A stretch of DNA of 64,000 bases from Vombatus ursinus (lineage: Eukaryota; Chordata; Mammalia; Diprotodontia; Vombatidae), in assembly GCF_900497805.2 (NCBI RefSeq), contig NW_020954557.1:37725264-37789263 (forward strand), read 5' to 3'. Position 1 is the stretch's first letter. Each line of letters starts with the position of its first letter. A program made the translations under genes and the position numbers. The notes below the pieces were generated by a model. The model was not told where the DNA came from, did not search any database, and saw only the letters and a program-made list of their open reading frames with translations. This document shows, piece by piece, positions 43,313-54,340 of the stretch.

Positions 43313-44275
43313 CTTATCGTATTGGAGATCTTGTCCTGTCAAGTCTTAGCCTTCCATTATTCCCACCATCTGCCACTTTTGCTCTTACTCACATGCTACT
43401 GAATGAAACTGCTGAAAATCATGAAACCATGTTCACTGAGTCCTCTACAAATTTATGCTATATAATTTCAAGTGGGCCCGCACTGTTGCAAAGCAATTCT
43501 TTTATATCTCCCTAATTGACTCATTATCCCACTCACCAAGAAGCTCTTTCATACCTTTTTTTATCCCACATGTCTCTATTGCCCCCCCACCATTTCAACT
43601 GAAAACCTTTCCTCATGTTTTACTTGTCTCATATGAAGAGGTTTTCTGCGGGTGTTCTCCAAGACTCTACCCTGGGCTCTCTTCTCCTCTTCCTCTATAG
43701 TAGGGGTAATAGCAGTAGTAGTAGCACTACTATAGTATTCAGGTGTTACTACTACTACTACTACTATAATACCTAGCATTTACATAGTGCTTTAAGTTTT
43801 GCAAAGCACTTGGTGATCTTATCTGCTCCCATAGATTTAACTATCACCCCTATGTATGTAATTTTCGTATTTATATGTCCAGTCTAGTCCTAAGTTCTCT
43901 TTCAACCTCTAGCTTTCCATCCCTAATTGCCTAGTGGACGTCTTGAACTAGATGCATTGCTGACATCTTAATTTCAGCCTATCTAAAACCAAACTCATTC
44001 TATTTCCCCCCAAATTATTCCCTCTTCTTAACTTTCCTGTTACTGTGGAGATTACTACCATCTTCCTAAAGCATTTTGCTGTCTACCAAGACATCATCCT
44101 CAACTTCTCACTTTCTCTCAACCCCCATTTCCAAACAGTTGCCAAGTCCTGTTTCTTTGATCGTCCTAAAATCTCTCTTCTATGCCTCCTTATCTCCATT
44201 TGTCTTCTTTTCTATCCCCAGTGTCTAGCACATAATAATTTAATATGTTGATTGACAGATTGAATGTCATTTGCT
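43313..44275 (+). mobile_element. L2 LINE fragment with embedded microsatellite/MIR piece
   Basis: The frame at 43370-43515 reads HMLLNETAENHETMFTESSTN, then LCYIISSGPALLQS, the same segment as at 7225-7320. After a (TAG)n/(CTA)n tract and MIR tail (43700-43815) it continues with CTTATCTGCTCCCATAGATTTAAC and decayed L2 RT sequence, and ends TAATATGTTGATTGACAGATTG. Confidence 0.82.
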
Positions 44276-44304
44276 AGACTTGTGACCATGTGATAAATTA
44301 TTAA

Positions 44305-44550
44305 ATCTATCAGATAGGTTGGTTGTGCAGTGCAAAGAGCTCTCGACCTAGAATCTGGAAAACTTGAATTCAAATCCTGCATTAGATACTTACTAGCTGT
44401 GTAACCCTGGGCAAAGTCACTTGACCTCTCTAAGCCTCAGTTTCCTCATCTATAAAATGGGGTAATAGTTTCTATTTCATGGGATTGTTTTGAATTTGAC
44501 ATTAAAATGCTATATTGATGCTAGCTATTACTATTATTATTATCTGAGTC
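44305..44550 (+). mobile_element. MIR-type CORE-SINE
   Basis: GGTTGGTTGTGCAGTGCAAAG head, ACTAGCTGTGTAACCCTGGGC core, CTCATCTATAAAATGGGG, and a GCTAGCTATTACTATTATT tail. Confidence 0.9.
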
Positions 44551-45395
44551 TCAGGTGACTTCCTAAGACTTAGCTAATATATACCAGGGAGGGAATTTCC
44601 ATACCAATGAAATTCTAGAACCTTGATATGTTGATGAATTTGGATCACAAACTGTACAAAAAATAAATTAGGTCATCTAACATCCAAGAATAAGTGAGCC
44701 TGAATCTCTGGTATTTCCTCACCCATAGTAAATGGTAGATAGTAGATAGATCATTCCTTCAACTGGGTAGCATATCCTTTAACATCCAGTTATTTAATTC
44801 ATTGCCTTTTATTACTCAAATAATGCTTTCCCTATGCATGCTTTTATATTCAGATTGTGTTAACTTGAAGATCGTATTTGTGAGAGTTGGATTAGGTGAT
44901 TCTTATGCTACATCCTAGCTTTGTGGTTCCTTTCTCCTCCATTTCTCAGCTGAGTCTGATTTCACCATTTTTATCAGCATGTTTTCATTTTTTGAAGATC
45001 TTGGGAGTGAGGGATTGAAATTCGGATATTGGCTTTGTTCATATCGTTCCCTTATATTTTTCCTCATTAAAAAAGAAGTGTTCCTTTTTAAAAACTGAAA
45101 TTGCAGGGAACTGTTTTACAAGTTAACATTTTTAGTGGGCATTTAGCAAGTTAATGTGCATGATTACATATTTAAAGTTTTAATAACAACTGTAATAGTA
45201 TTAAGAACTATAGGCCTGGGACATTGTGAAAGAGAGCATGATAGGGTTGCTAAGGTAACCAGCCTCCATTTTCGTGCATTTTTGCATAGGGGATTTCGGA
45301 AGAGATGACTGGCTATAAAGCAAAATGATATTCCTAACTCTCTAATGACCACCTGTTCTAGATACCCAAATTATTTCCCTTTGTATCCCTCTCCT
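44551..45395. other. Unassigned sequence
   Basis: About 0.85 kb with no recognised gene or repeat. Confidence 0.4.
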
Positions 45396-45399
45396 TAGT

Positions 45400-45760
45400 C
45401 CTTCGGCTTCAGAGGCGGCTACTAAGGGTGGGTGAGAGTGGGTGAGACCAGGCCTATATCTAGCTACTAACCCTGGCTTTGTTTTCTGCCTTCAGCTGGT
45501 GGGGCCTTGGGCCAGAGACCTCTCCTCGGGCCCTTCCTGTATTTCGGATCAGCCCTGAAGATCCCGGCCAGCTTTAGCAGCTTTTCTTTATGGCCATCCT
45601 AGGAACATTAAGGGGAGGAAGGAACAGCTAGGAATAGAGCCAAAAGGAGCAAATAGAGGCAATGGAGGAGCTAGATTCCAACGAAGGGAATCTAGAGGCC
45701 CGGACAGGGTGAAGCAGGAGCTGGAATGTGATGCCTCCTTCCCCTTCTTGGACCTCAAAA
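45400..45760. other. GC-richer patch, not repeat-like
   Basis: This 0.36-kb stretch is visibly richer in G and C than its surroundings and carries several CpGs (GGCTTCAGAGGCGGC, CCTCGGGCCC, ATTTCGG, ATCCCGGCC). A pyrimidine-rich TTTTCTGCCTTCAG at 45483-45496 looks like a splice acceptor. The following open stretch is only about 35 codons (GGALGQRPLLGPFLYFGSAL...) before a stop. I cannot call an exon from this. Confidence 0.3.
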
Positions 45761-45944
45761 TCTTCAATATATTGGTTTAGAAAAGATGGGGGTGAGGGTG
45801 GGGGTAGGGAAACTATTCAGGGCTGGTCCTGTTTTGACTGAATCCTTTCCTAGGTTCCTTTAGCAGGTTTAGGGAAAGAAAGGCTTGGGAACAGAGGGAA
45901 AAGACAGGATGGTAGAACTGGAAGAGTTTTGTCTGAAAGTGAAT

Positions 45945-46060
45945 GACATATCTTATTAAGCCTTTATTATGTGCAGGCACTGTGCTAAGTCCTGGGGACA
46001 AAGAAAGGCAAAGACATTTCTTGCCCTCAAGGAGCTTATATTCTAAGTCCTAGGACTCAG
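45945..46060 (-). mobile_element. L2-like 3' end, antisense
   Basis: TTATTAAGCCTTTATTATGTGC, CACTGTGCTAAGTCC and CTCAAGGAGCTTATATTC match the usual antisense L2/MIR tail block. Confidence 0.7.
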
Positions 46061-46184
46061 ATATTTACTTTCTGTGTAAGGACTAGACAATTAAATTTAC
46101 CACCACTGTGCTCCTACTTTGTGTCCATAGTGACTTCTACAAAAACAGAAAAGGCTTTGGCTTCAAATACCTTCCTTTTATTTT

Positions 46185-46262
46185 GAGGTGATACAATTAA
46201 CAATACAATTAACAATAATACAATTAACAATTAACAATAATAATGATGAAATTAATAATAAT
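46185..46262. repeat. (ACAATTA)n / (AAT)n tract
   Basis: Several copies of ACAATTAACAATA-type units adjoining the poly-A-like end of a MIR. Confidence 0.9.
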
Positions 46263-46495
46263 AGTAATAGCTAGCATTACGTAGTGCTTACGAAGTGCCA
46301 GGTACTATGCTAAGTGCATTACAATTATTGTCTCCTTTGAACCTCATTGCTGGGTGAACAGGTATGAATTAGATTCTATTGTTATCCCCATTTTACAAAT
46401 GAGGAAACTGAGGCAAGCAGGTTAAGTGACTTGCTCGGTGTCACACTGGTAGTAAGTATATGGGGCTGGATTTGAACTCAGGTATATTACAAAAA
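46263..46495 (-). mobile_element. MIR-type CORE-SINE, antisense
   Basis: AGCTAGCATTACGTAGTGC, CATTTTACAAATGAGGAAACTGAGGC and GACTTGCTCGGTGTCACAC to the decayed head. Confidence 0.9.
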
Positions 46496-46549
46496 AAGCA
46501 GAGTATGAAGAAAATTGAGGGACAGGGCACTAAGATAGGAAAGTCATTT

Positions 46550-46675
46550 TAAATGCTGAGAGCCTCAGTTTCCTCAGTTATAAAATGGAGATAACAATAC
46601 TTGTACTGCCTACTTCACAAGGTTATAATGAAGAAAGCACTTTGTAATCTTAAAACACTTATATTTAAATAGAAA
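46550..46675 (+). mobile_element. MIR-type fragment
   Basis: GAGAGCCTCAGTTTCCTCAG, TTATAAAATGGAGATAAC and ACAAGGTTATAATGAAG. Confidence 0.75.
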
Positions 46676-46949
46676 GTTTGGTTTTGGGAGAGATTGCAGC
46701 CTGACCCTGAGGCCTCTCTTCTTCCATTTTGTATTCCTCTTTCCCTTCCTTTGGTCACATATATAAAGTTTAAAAAAAAGAAAAGGAATCCAAACATGTT
46801 TGATACTTTGAAATCCTATTTGACTATATCTTGTTTTATTTAATTCATGTGGATCCTTAATTTAAAAATTTTTTTTTGCTCTGTATCTTAAATCCAAAGT
46901 AAACTTACCAAACCCTGGGATAGAATTTTGACTTTGGAATAAGGTCTGT

Positions 46950-48090
46950 CCATACATCTTTTTTTTTTTTCACTTTGAATTTATTATGTATGTATTTTTA
47001 ACATTTTTTTTTTAAATTTGAGTTCCAAATTATTTCACTCTCTCTGGTCCTTCCCTCATCCATTGAGAAGGCAAACAATGTGATATCAATTATACATGTG
47101 AAATTACGCAAAACATATTTCCATATTAGTCATGTTGCAAAAAAAAAGCAATAAAAATAAAGAAAGTGAAAAAATCATGCTTTAATTTGCACTCAGACTT
47201 TATCAATTTTTTGGGGGGGAGGTAGATAGAATTTTTCATCATGAGTCTTTTGGAATTGTCTTGGATCATTGTATTGATCAGAGCAGCTAAGTCTTTCACA
47301 GTTGATCATCATTATAATATTGCTATTACTACGTACCAGTTCTCCTGGTTCTGCTCACTTTACTTTGCATCAGTTCATATAAGTCTTCCATGTTTTTCTG
47401 TAATCATCCTTCTTGTCATTTCTTACAGCTCAAGAGTATTCCATTACCATCAGATGCCACATATGAGGTATATCCCTTCAATTTCTAAGTCTTCACCACT
47501 ACAAAAAGAGATGCTATTTTTTTTTTGTACAAATAAATCCTTTTCCTTTTTTCTTTGACCTCTATTTTATAGCCGTTTGGGCATGGTTTCAAATTGTTCT
47601 CTAGAATAGTTGGAGCAGTCCACAACTCCACTGAACAGTGCATTAGTGTCCCAATTTTTCCACATCCCCTCCAGCATTTCTCATTTTCCTTTTCATGTTA
47701 GCCAATTTGATAGGTGTGAGGTGTTACCTCAGAGTAGTTTTAATGTGCATTTTTCTAATTAATAGGGATTTAGAGCATTTTTCATTAGCTTTGATTTCTT
47801 CTTCTGAAAACTTCCTTTGAGCATTTAGCAATTGGGGAGTGGCTTTTTTTTTTTTTAAAACAAATTGACACAGTTTCCTATATACTTGAGAAATGAGACC
47901 TTTAGCAGAGAAACTTGCTGTAAAATTTCCCCTCCCCTCACCCTAGTTTCCTGCTTTCCTTTCAGTTTTTGCAGCATTTGATTTTGTTTGTGCAAAATCT
48001 TTTTAATTTATTGTTATCAGAATTATCCATTTTATTTCCTGTGCCCTTGCATCTTAAAGCAAATTATGATCTAGCATGTATCTCTTCAGG
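46950..48090 (-). mobile_element. LINE-1 3' end, antisense
   Basis: T-run and 3' UTR complement (TTGAGTTCCAAATTATTTCAC, TTTCCATATTAGTCATGTTGC). The antisense ORF2 C-terminus follows (TTGGGCATGGTTTCAAATTG, GATAGGTGTGAGGTGTTACC, GCATTTTTCTAATTAATAGG) and extends to the TTTTGTTTGTGCAAAATC segment. 5'-truncated. Confidence 0.92.
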
Positions 48091-48293
48091 ATTGATATTT
48101 TAGTAATTAGGGACTTTGAAATACTCTGAAATACCTAGATGTATTCAGAAAAAAATCTGTGTTAGACAGTCTTTGACTGTAAGTATGCTGTGTGGTTACG
48201 TACCCTGGATTGTAGAACATTACTACCCTGTACCCTCATTGCCTAGATTTTTAGTCCACAACTTTACAGAATGAACCTTGGTGGGCTATTTTT

Positions 48294-48899
48294 AAAAATT
48301 TTAATGATATTTTATTTTTTCCAATTACATGTAAAGATAGTTTTCAACATTCACTTTTATAAGATTTTGAGTTCCAATTTTTTTCTCCCTTACACCTTCC
48401 CCTCCACCCTCCCATAGAGAGCAAGCAATCTGATATAGGTTATACATGCACAAGCACATTAAACACATTTCCACATTAGTTATGTTGTGAAAGAGGAATC
48501 AGAACAAAAGGGAAAAACCACGAGAAAGAAAAAACAAAAAAAGAGAAAATCTATGTTTCAATCTGCATTTAGACTCTATAGCTCTTTCTCTGGATGTGGG
48601 TAGCATTTTCCATCATGAATCTTTGGGAACTATCTTAAATCATTGTATTGCTGAGAAGAGCTAAGTCTCTCAAACTTGATCATCGCACAATGTTGCTGTT
48701 ACTATGTACAATGTTCTCCTGGTTCTGCTCATTCTGCTCACTTCACTCAGAATCAAGTCATGTAAATCTTTCCAGGTTTTTCTGAAATTCACCTGCTCAT
48801 CATTTCTTATGGCACAGTAGTATTCCCTTACATTGATATACCACAACTTGTTTGGCCATTCCCCAATTGATGGGCATCCCCTGAAATTCCAGTTCTTTG
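48294..48899 (-). mobile_element. Short LINE-1 3' end, antisense, with 15-bp duplication
   Basis: 606 bp, from AAAAATTTTAATGATATTTTATT to CATTCCCCAATTGATGGGC and ATTCCAGTTCTTTG. The duplication TGGTGGGCTATTTTT is exact at 48279-48293 and 48900-48914. Confidence 0.96.
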
Positions 48900-48914
48900 T
48901 GGTGGGCTATTTTT

Positions 48915-49975
48915 GACATTGACAAATAGGTATGGAAAGGTCAACTTTCTCATCTGGATATAGATAAGGCTCAGTGGTATTCATGGCAGATATTTAGCTG
49001 AATAGATAAGGGAAACCTAGATAAACTTAGGGGGGAATTTCTTTAGACACTGGGAAAGAAAGACTTCCACAGAACTCAATTTTAGAAATCTAATTTACTG
49101 CCTAAATGGGATTTCTCACAGGGTAGTCTTGTGGTGGAGGACAGGGACACAGTGAATTTGTGTTAATAGCTATGGTGCCTAGAGTGTCCATCATAGAAGA
49201 AGACCCCCATGCTAATCTTGAATTTGATTACTTTCAGTAAGACATGAAATATATGATAACCTCTAAAGAAGTATCCTTTTACAAAGAAACCTGAAAATCT
49301 GGTCTCTTTATTCCCATTGCAGGACTTTATTCCTCCTCTTTCTTCCTTCCCCTTCTCCATGTCTGCCTATCTATCTTTCTCTCTCTTTCCCTTTTTTCCT
49401 CCCTATCTACCACTAAATAACTGTCATGGATTTTAGTCATTACATTTTAGTTACCCCAGGGGAGCAAGGATGCAGGCAGGTGGCAGGGACTGAAAGCAGT
49501 TTTATATGCAACACAGTTGGATATATGATACTTGCTTGATTAGTCACTGCCTCAGTACAGAAATAGGCTAGGTTTATATCAAACCACTGTTCAGTGGGAA
49601 TCCAGTTCTGGTGATTTTGATCAATCTTTTCTCATGGTCCTTGAATATTATAGCAAGATCATTCTAGGTTCAGTGACTTTTCTTATGTCATTACTTTATG
49701 TTTTTATGTAGCCAATGTAAAGCTCTAGGGCATTCTTATACCAACCTGACTCTCACAAATGAAGAATTTCCAGAGATAGGCTGTCTACATCTCCTCTGTA
49801 AGAGTCCTAAGGGACTCTGAATGGCTAAAAGTTGACTTTCTTTAATGCCATAAGCTTGAGTCCCCACTGGTATACTTTCCCCCAAGATTATCAGTTGAGA
49901 ATCAGTTAGTCAATGAGTTTTAAATAGCTTTTAGAAAGTGAAGTGTTATGTTGGTAAATGACTATTAGCTCTCTG
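48915..49975. other. Unassigned sequence
   Basis: About 1 kb with no recognised gene or repeat, apart from a short CT-rich tract at about 49330-49400. Confidence 0.4.
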
Positions 49976-49977
49976 GA

Positions 49978-50110
49978 AAAAAAATATATATATATACATA
50001 TATGCATAGATATATGTATGTATATGTATACATATATGCATAGATATATGTAATATGTATTTATATGTATATGCATAGATATATATGTATGTATATATAT
50101 AGTATAAATA
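49978..50110. repeat. AT-rich micro/minisatellite
   Basis: ATATATGCATAGATATATG-type units recur three times within alternating TA/TG sequence. The minus-strand frame over it is low complexity. Confidence 0.93.
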
Positions 50111-50507
50111 TGCACAACATACTTTTAAGTTTAATATGTATGATTAGCATTTTCTCTTTCCCTTTCTTAAGTATAGACAATGAACAAAACAATAAATCAA
50201 GTCAGTTCAGTTGAATTGCTGATTTCTAAAGGGTAAATACACTGAAAATTTAATAATAGACTCTTATAAACTGATTTGAGCTGGCTCCAGCACACCCCTG
50301 AGAAAGGGGTAATTACTCAGGGAGTAAAAGAGAATAATTGGCACAAAACATTCACTGAAGAACTATGATGCATTCTTTCACAAGTACATACAGAGTCCAG
50401 AGGAAAGTGGGTTAAAGCTTAGAGAACATTTGGCAAAAAGATAACTTCTAGCTCCTGGTTCTTTTCCCTCCATTCATGAGGTATTCAAGAACCAAATTAG
50501 GCATAGT
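50111..50507. other. Unassigned sequence
   Basis: About 0.4 kb; nothing recognised. Confidence 0.4.
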
Positions 50508-50518
50508 CTAGACTTTTT

Positions 50519-50657
50519 TTTTTTGCTAGGCAATGGGGTTAAGTGACTTGCCCAGGGTCACACAGCTAGTAAGTGTTATGTGTCTGAGGCTGGATTTGAA
50601 CCAGGTCCTCCTGAATCCAGGGCCGGTGCTCTATCCACTGTGCCACCTAGCTGCCCC
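50519..50657 (-). mobile_element. WSINE1-like SINE with target-site duplication
   Basis: GCTAGGCAATGGGGTTAAGTG to CCACCTAGCTGCCCC, antisense. CTAGACTTTTT is duplicated at 50508-50518 and 50658-50668. Confidence 0.95.
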
Positions 50658-50668
50658 CTAGACTTTTT

Positions 50669-51112
50669 GCTAAGCTCCTTACAGAGCTATGAGTTCAGTC
50701 TAAGCCTGGTCCCCAATGATGTGGAAGTTGTTGCCAAATGATTCAGGGATGCTGTTTAGGACACCGATGGGAAGATGGGAAGTCCAATATACACTAGACC
50801 ATTTAACACTGGAAGGTCTTTCTCCTGTCAAAGATTAGGATAAAGGAGGCCCAACTGATGTCTTTCCTCCAATCTTAGCAGAGTATTGGAAAGTTACATT
50901 TGCTTCAATTTCTGAAAGAGCTTTCTTCTTCAGCTTCAAACTCAATGCTGTCAGAGGGAATAATAAAATCTCAGCAACAATTGGAATAGATCCCTTTTCT
51001 GGAACCATTTTATCTCAATAAATGTATTTCAAAGACTTTTCCATGCTTAAACCAAGTATGAAACTGATGAGATTCTGTTTGCCCTGAGTTAAGGCATCAG
51101 GCTGAAATTAGG
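50669..51112. other. Unassigned sequence
   Basis: No gene or repeat recognised. Confidence 0.4.
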
Positions 51113-51114
51113 GC

Positions 51115-51530
51115 AGGGTGGTTTTGACCTTAGCCTTACATCTATATGTCATCAGATGGATCTGTCCTTTGTCTTTATTTCATCTGGTCCTAATGGTAAA
51201 CTTGTTAAAATTCCTACCCATCCTTCAAGTTCCAGTTAAAGTAATGTCTGTTCCTGGAAATTTCCCTGATTTCCCCTATCCAGATGTAATCTGTCTTTTC
51301 TGTAAACCAACATAGTAGATCATACCTCTGTTAATGTACTTTTGCTTTCTGCCTTGTGCTATAATTATTTGTATACACATTTCAATTTCTCCCTCCCCTC
51401 CTTAACCCTCACCCCCATAAGTTTTGTGAGGGCAGAGTTCTTACTTATTCTACTTTATGTGTCTCATGATGCCTAACACTTTGTCTTGATCATTGGAGAC
51501 AGTTAGAAATACTGGTTAAATGAATGAAAG
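51115..51530 (+). mobile_element. L2 LINE 3' end
   Basis: CCCATCCTTCAAGTTCCAG, GAAATTTCCCTGATTTCCCC, GTTTTGTGAGGGCAGAG and GTTAAATGAATGAA follow the L2 end seen widely in mammals. Confidence 0.78.
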
Positions 51531-51855
51531 AAGGGTATATACCTACTCTAACACAGATTAAAATTCCTCTTTTGGTGGATTGTTTTGGAAAATCCCAGTC
51601 AGAATAGATTCTTTGTTTTTGTATTTTCTACTTTTGTCCCTATTTTATTCTGTGTGCCTTCATCCTATCTTCCCCTTTCTACTTCACTCGTGATTTTTTT
51701 TTCTCCTCCTTTGTCTCTCTTCTTTTTCATTCACTACCATATGCCTATTCCCTTTTATTGGTTGTCACATAGAACAGAAGTTTTAAAAAATATTTGTGTA
51801 TTTATTGAATAAAATTTTATGTTCCCTATTCTTTCTTTAAAAAAAAAATATTTGT
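51531..51855. other. Unassigned sequence
   Basis: T/C-rich sequence between the L2 end and the LINE-1 start; nothing recognised. Confidence 0.4.
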
Positions 51856-52609
51856 TAGGGAGAATTGTGGGAAGATAACAGAATAAGACAGGAAATTACC
51901 TGGCTCTCCTACATTCCCTCACAGACTCATAATGACTCATAGTGAACTTTGAGCAGCAGAAATAATTTAAAGTCTGGTAAAGCAGTTGTTTGACTAAGAC
52001 AACTTTGGAGGACTTTGGGAAAGACCCAACCTCCAGGGGTGGTGGTGGTTTGACCTAATTGAAGTGCAAATACTTCTGGGTAGATACTGCTGAGCCAAGG
52101 AACAGCAAGCCCTGGGGGCAGCCTCAAATTTAGAAATTTTTGCCACATAAACAATGGGGAGGTGGGTGTGGTGTCAAACAGCTAATCCGGGGAAGATTGC
52201 AGGGCCTCCACAGGTACTGGATGCTGGGCCCAGGTGTTCTGACCTGACAGAGTCCCAGACTGTAGCTGTGAGCAAGCACAGGCCAGGTGAGTGCAGTCAT
52301 AGAGGGCAGAGACCCTGGTGGTTGTGGGCACTTGCAAAATCCATGGTTTTGGTTCCAGGGCAGAGGGGTGAGCTGAACCTTGCAGCTGTGAGAGGGACCA
52401 CTGGGAGCAGGAGTGTTGGTGGTGACAGTGTCATAAGGAACCCTGGTCATGGCTCAGGGGTTGAGAGGAGTACCTGGTCAGACCCTCTAGAACTTAGAAA
52501 ACAACAGCACAAAAAAACCCCCTGAAACCTAAAATATTATCTCCCACATCTTAGGACCAGAGCCGAATTTTTACACAAAGTTAACAGATGAGAAATAAGC
52601 TGCTAAGAT

Positions 52610-53754
52610 GATGATGATGATGATGATGAGAAGCAAAAGAGAAAGAACTCAACCATAGATAGCTACTATGGTGACAGAGAAGATCTGGGTTCAAACTCAG
52701 AAAAAGATAGTAAAATTAAAACAGCTACTTCTATCTCAAATCAAAAAGCAAAATGGTCACAAGCCCTAAAAGTTTTTGGAAGAGCTTAAAAGAATTTTAA
52801 AAATGAAATAAGAGGGGCAGGTGGGTGGTGCAGTGGATAGAGCACTGGCCCTGAAGTCAGGAGGACCTGAGTTCAAATCCGACCTCAGACCAAATACTTG
52901 ACATGTACTAGCTGTGTGATCTTGGGCAAGTCACTTAACCCCAATTGCCTCACTTACAAAAAAAATCAAATAAGAGAAGTTGAGGAAAAATTAGAAAAAA
53001 ATAAGAGTAATACAAGAAAATCAAGAAAATTATGAAGAGAGTCAACCAATTGGAAAAAGAGATCCAAAAACTTACCAAAGAAAATAACTCCTTAAAAATT
53101 AGAATTGAGCAAGGAGAAACTAATGACTTTATAAGACATGAAGAAATAATAAAACAAAATGAAAAATTAAAAAGAATGGAAAAATAGAGGAAAATGTGAA
53201 ACATTTCATTAGAAAAACAACTGATCTGGAGAACTGATTGAGAAAAGACAAGGTAAGAATTGTTGGACTACCTGAAAGTTCTGATCAAAAAGAGTCTAGA
53301 TACTATACTTCAAGAGATTATTAAGGAAAAATGCCCTGAAGTTTTAGAATGAGAGGGTAAAATTGAAATGGAAAAAATCCACTGATCACCACCTGAAAGA
53401 GATCCCAAGATGAAAACTCATAGGAATATCATAACTAAGTTTTGAAGTGCCCAAGTCAAAGAGAAAATACTACAAGCAACTATGGAGAACAATTAAATAC
53501 CGCGGAGCTACAGCCAGCATAACACAAGATTTAGCAGCTTCTATATTAAAAGACCAAAGGTCATGGAACAACATATTCCAAAACAGAAAGAAACTGGGTT
53601 TGCAACTAAGAATAACTTACCCAGTGAAGCTGTGTGTTATCCTGAATTGAAAAAAAAATGGATATTTAATGAACTAAAAGACTTTCAGGTATTTGTGAAG
53701 AAAAGACTAGAACTAAATGGAGAATTTGACCTACTAGACTCAGGAGAAACATAA
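52610..53754 (+). pseudogene. LINE-1 ORF1 remnant
   Basis: ORF1p is the RNA-binding chaperone of LINE-1. Seen here: a short GATGATGATGATG acidic repeat near the start, a Lys/Glu-rich stretch (52970-53210) of coiled-coil character, and an RRM-like region with the RIVGLPESSDQ-type motif at about 53250-53290. The C-terminal domain follows in broken frames (53447-53650: KEYYKQLWRTIKYRGATASI-like and DLAASILKDQRSWNNIFQNR; 53563-53754: FNELKDFQVFVKKRLELNGE). A WSINE interrupts the first third and several stops are present. Confidence 0.8.
52815..52967 (+). mobile_element. WSINE1-like SINE in LINE-1 ORF1
   Basis: GGGCAGGTGGGTGGTGCAGTGG head, GACCTGAGTTCAAATCCG, TAGCTGTGTGATCTTGGGC, and the CCCCAATTGCCTCAC end. 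AAATAAGAG is duplicated at 52806-52814 and 52968-52976. Confidence 0.95.
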
Positions 53755-54340
53755 GAAGATAAATATTAGAGACAAATTATAAGGGATTTAATAAGGTCAA
53801 ACTGTTTACTTCTTATATGGGAAAACGTTATCTTTAAGGGTGTTATCATTACTTTGGTAGTTTGAAAAAGCATATGTAGATAGAAGGCGTGGGTTTGAGT
53901 TGAGTATGATGAGATGATCCTAAAAAATAAATTGGCGTAGGGAGAGGTAAAATGGCACACTCATACAAATAAGGTGTGAATGGAAGAACTGCTACAGTGG
54001 AGGCAGGAGGGGGTGGAGGGTTGGTAGTGGTAGAATCTTATTCTCATCAGAATTGGGTTAAAGAAGGAATAACATATACATCTAGAAGGGTATAAAAGTC
54101 TTTTTAATTTACAAAGAATAGGAGGGCAAGGGGATAAGAAAAGGGAGGGACTCCTAGAAGTGTGGGTAAATTAAGGAAAAGAAGGATAAGGGGGGGAAAT
54201 AAAGGAGGGATTCTTAGAAGGGGTATGGATTAGGGAGGCAATGGTCAGAAGTCAATTGGATGTTTGAGGAGGGATAAGGTAAAAAGAGAGGGAGAGAAGG
54301 ATAAACAGTGATGAAAAATAGGATAGAAGGAAATACACAA
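53755..54340 (+). other. LINE-1 inter-ORF spacer
   Basis: About 580 bp between the ORF1 stop and the first recognisable ORF2 codons. It is purine-rich with repeated GGGAGGGA and AAGGAGGGATTC runs. The spacer between LINE-1 ORFs in humans is only about 60 bp, so this one is long. Confidence 0.75.

Noticed and set aside
46185-46262. Regular ACAATTA units considered as a CRISPR-like array
   Set aside because: Short contiguous units without spacers, next to a SINE tail in a vertebrate genome; a simple repeat.
52130-52525. Frames of 106-123 codons on both strands
   Set aside because: They lie in the GC-richer 5' UTR of the LINE-1 at 51856, with no recognised protein similarity.
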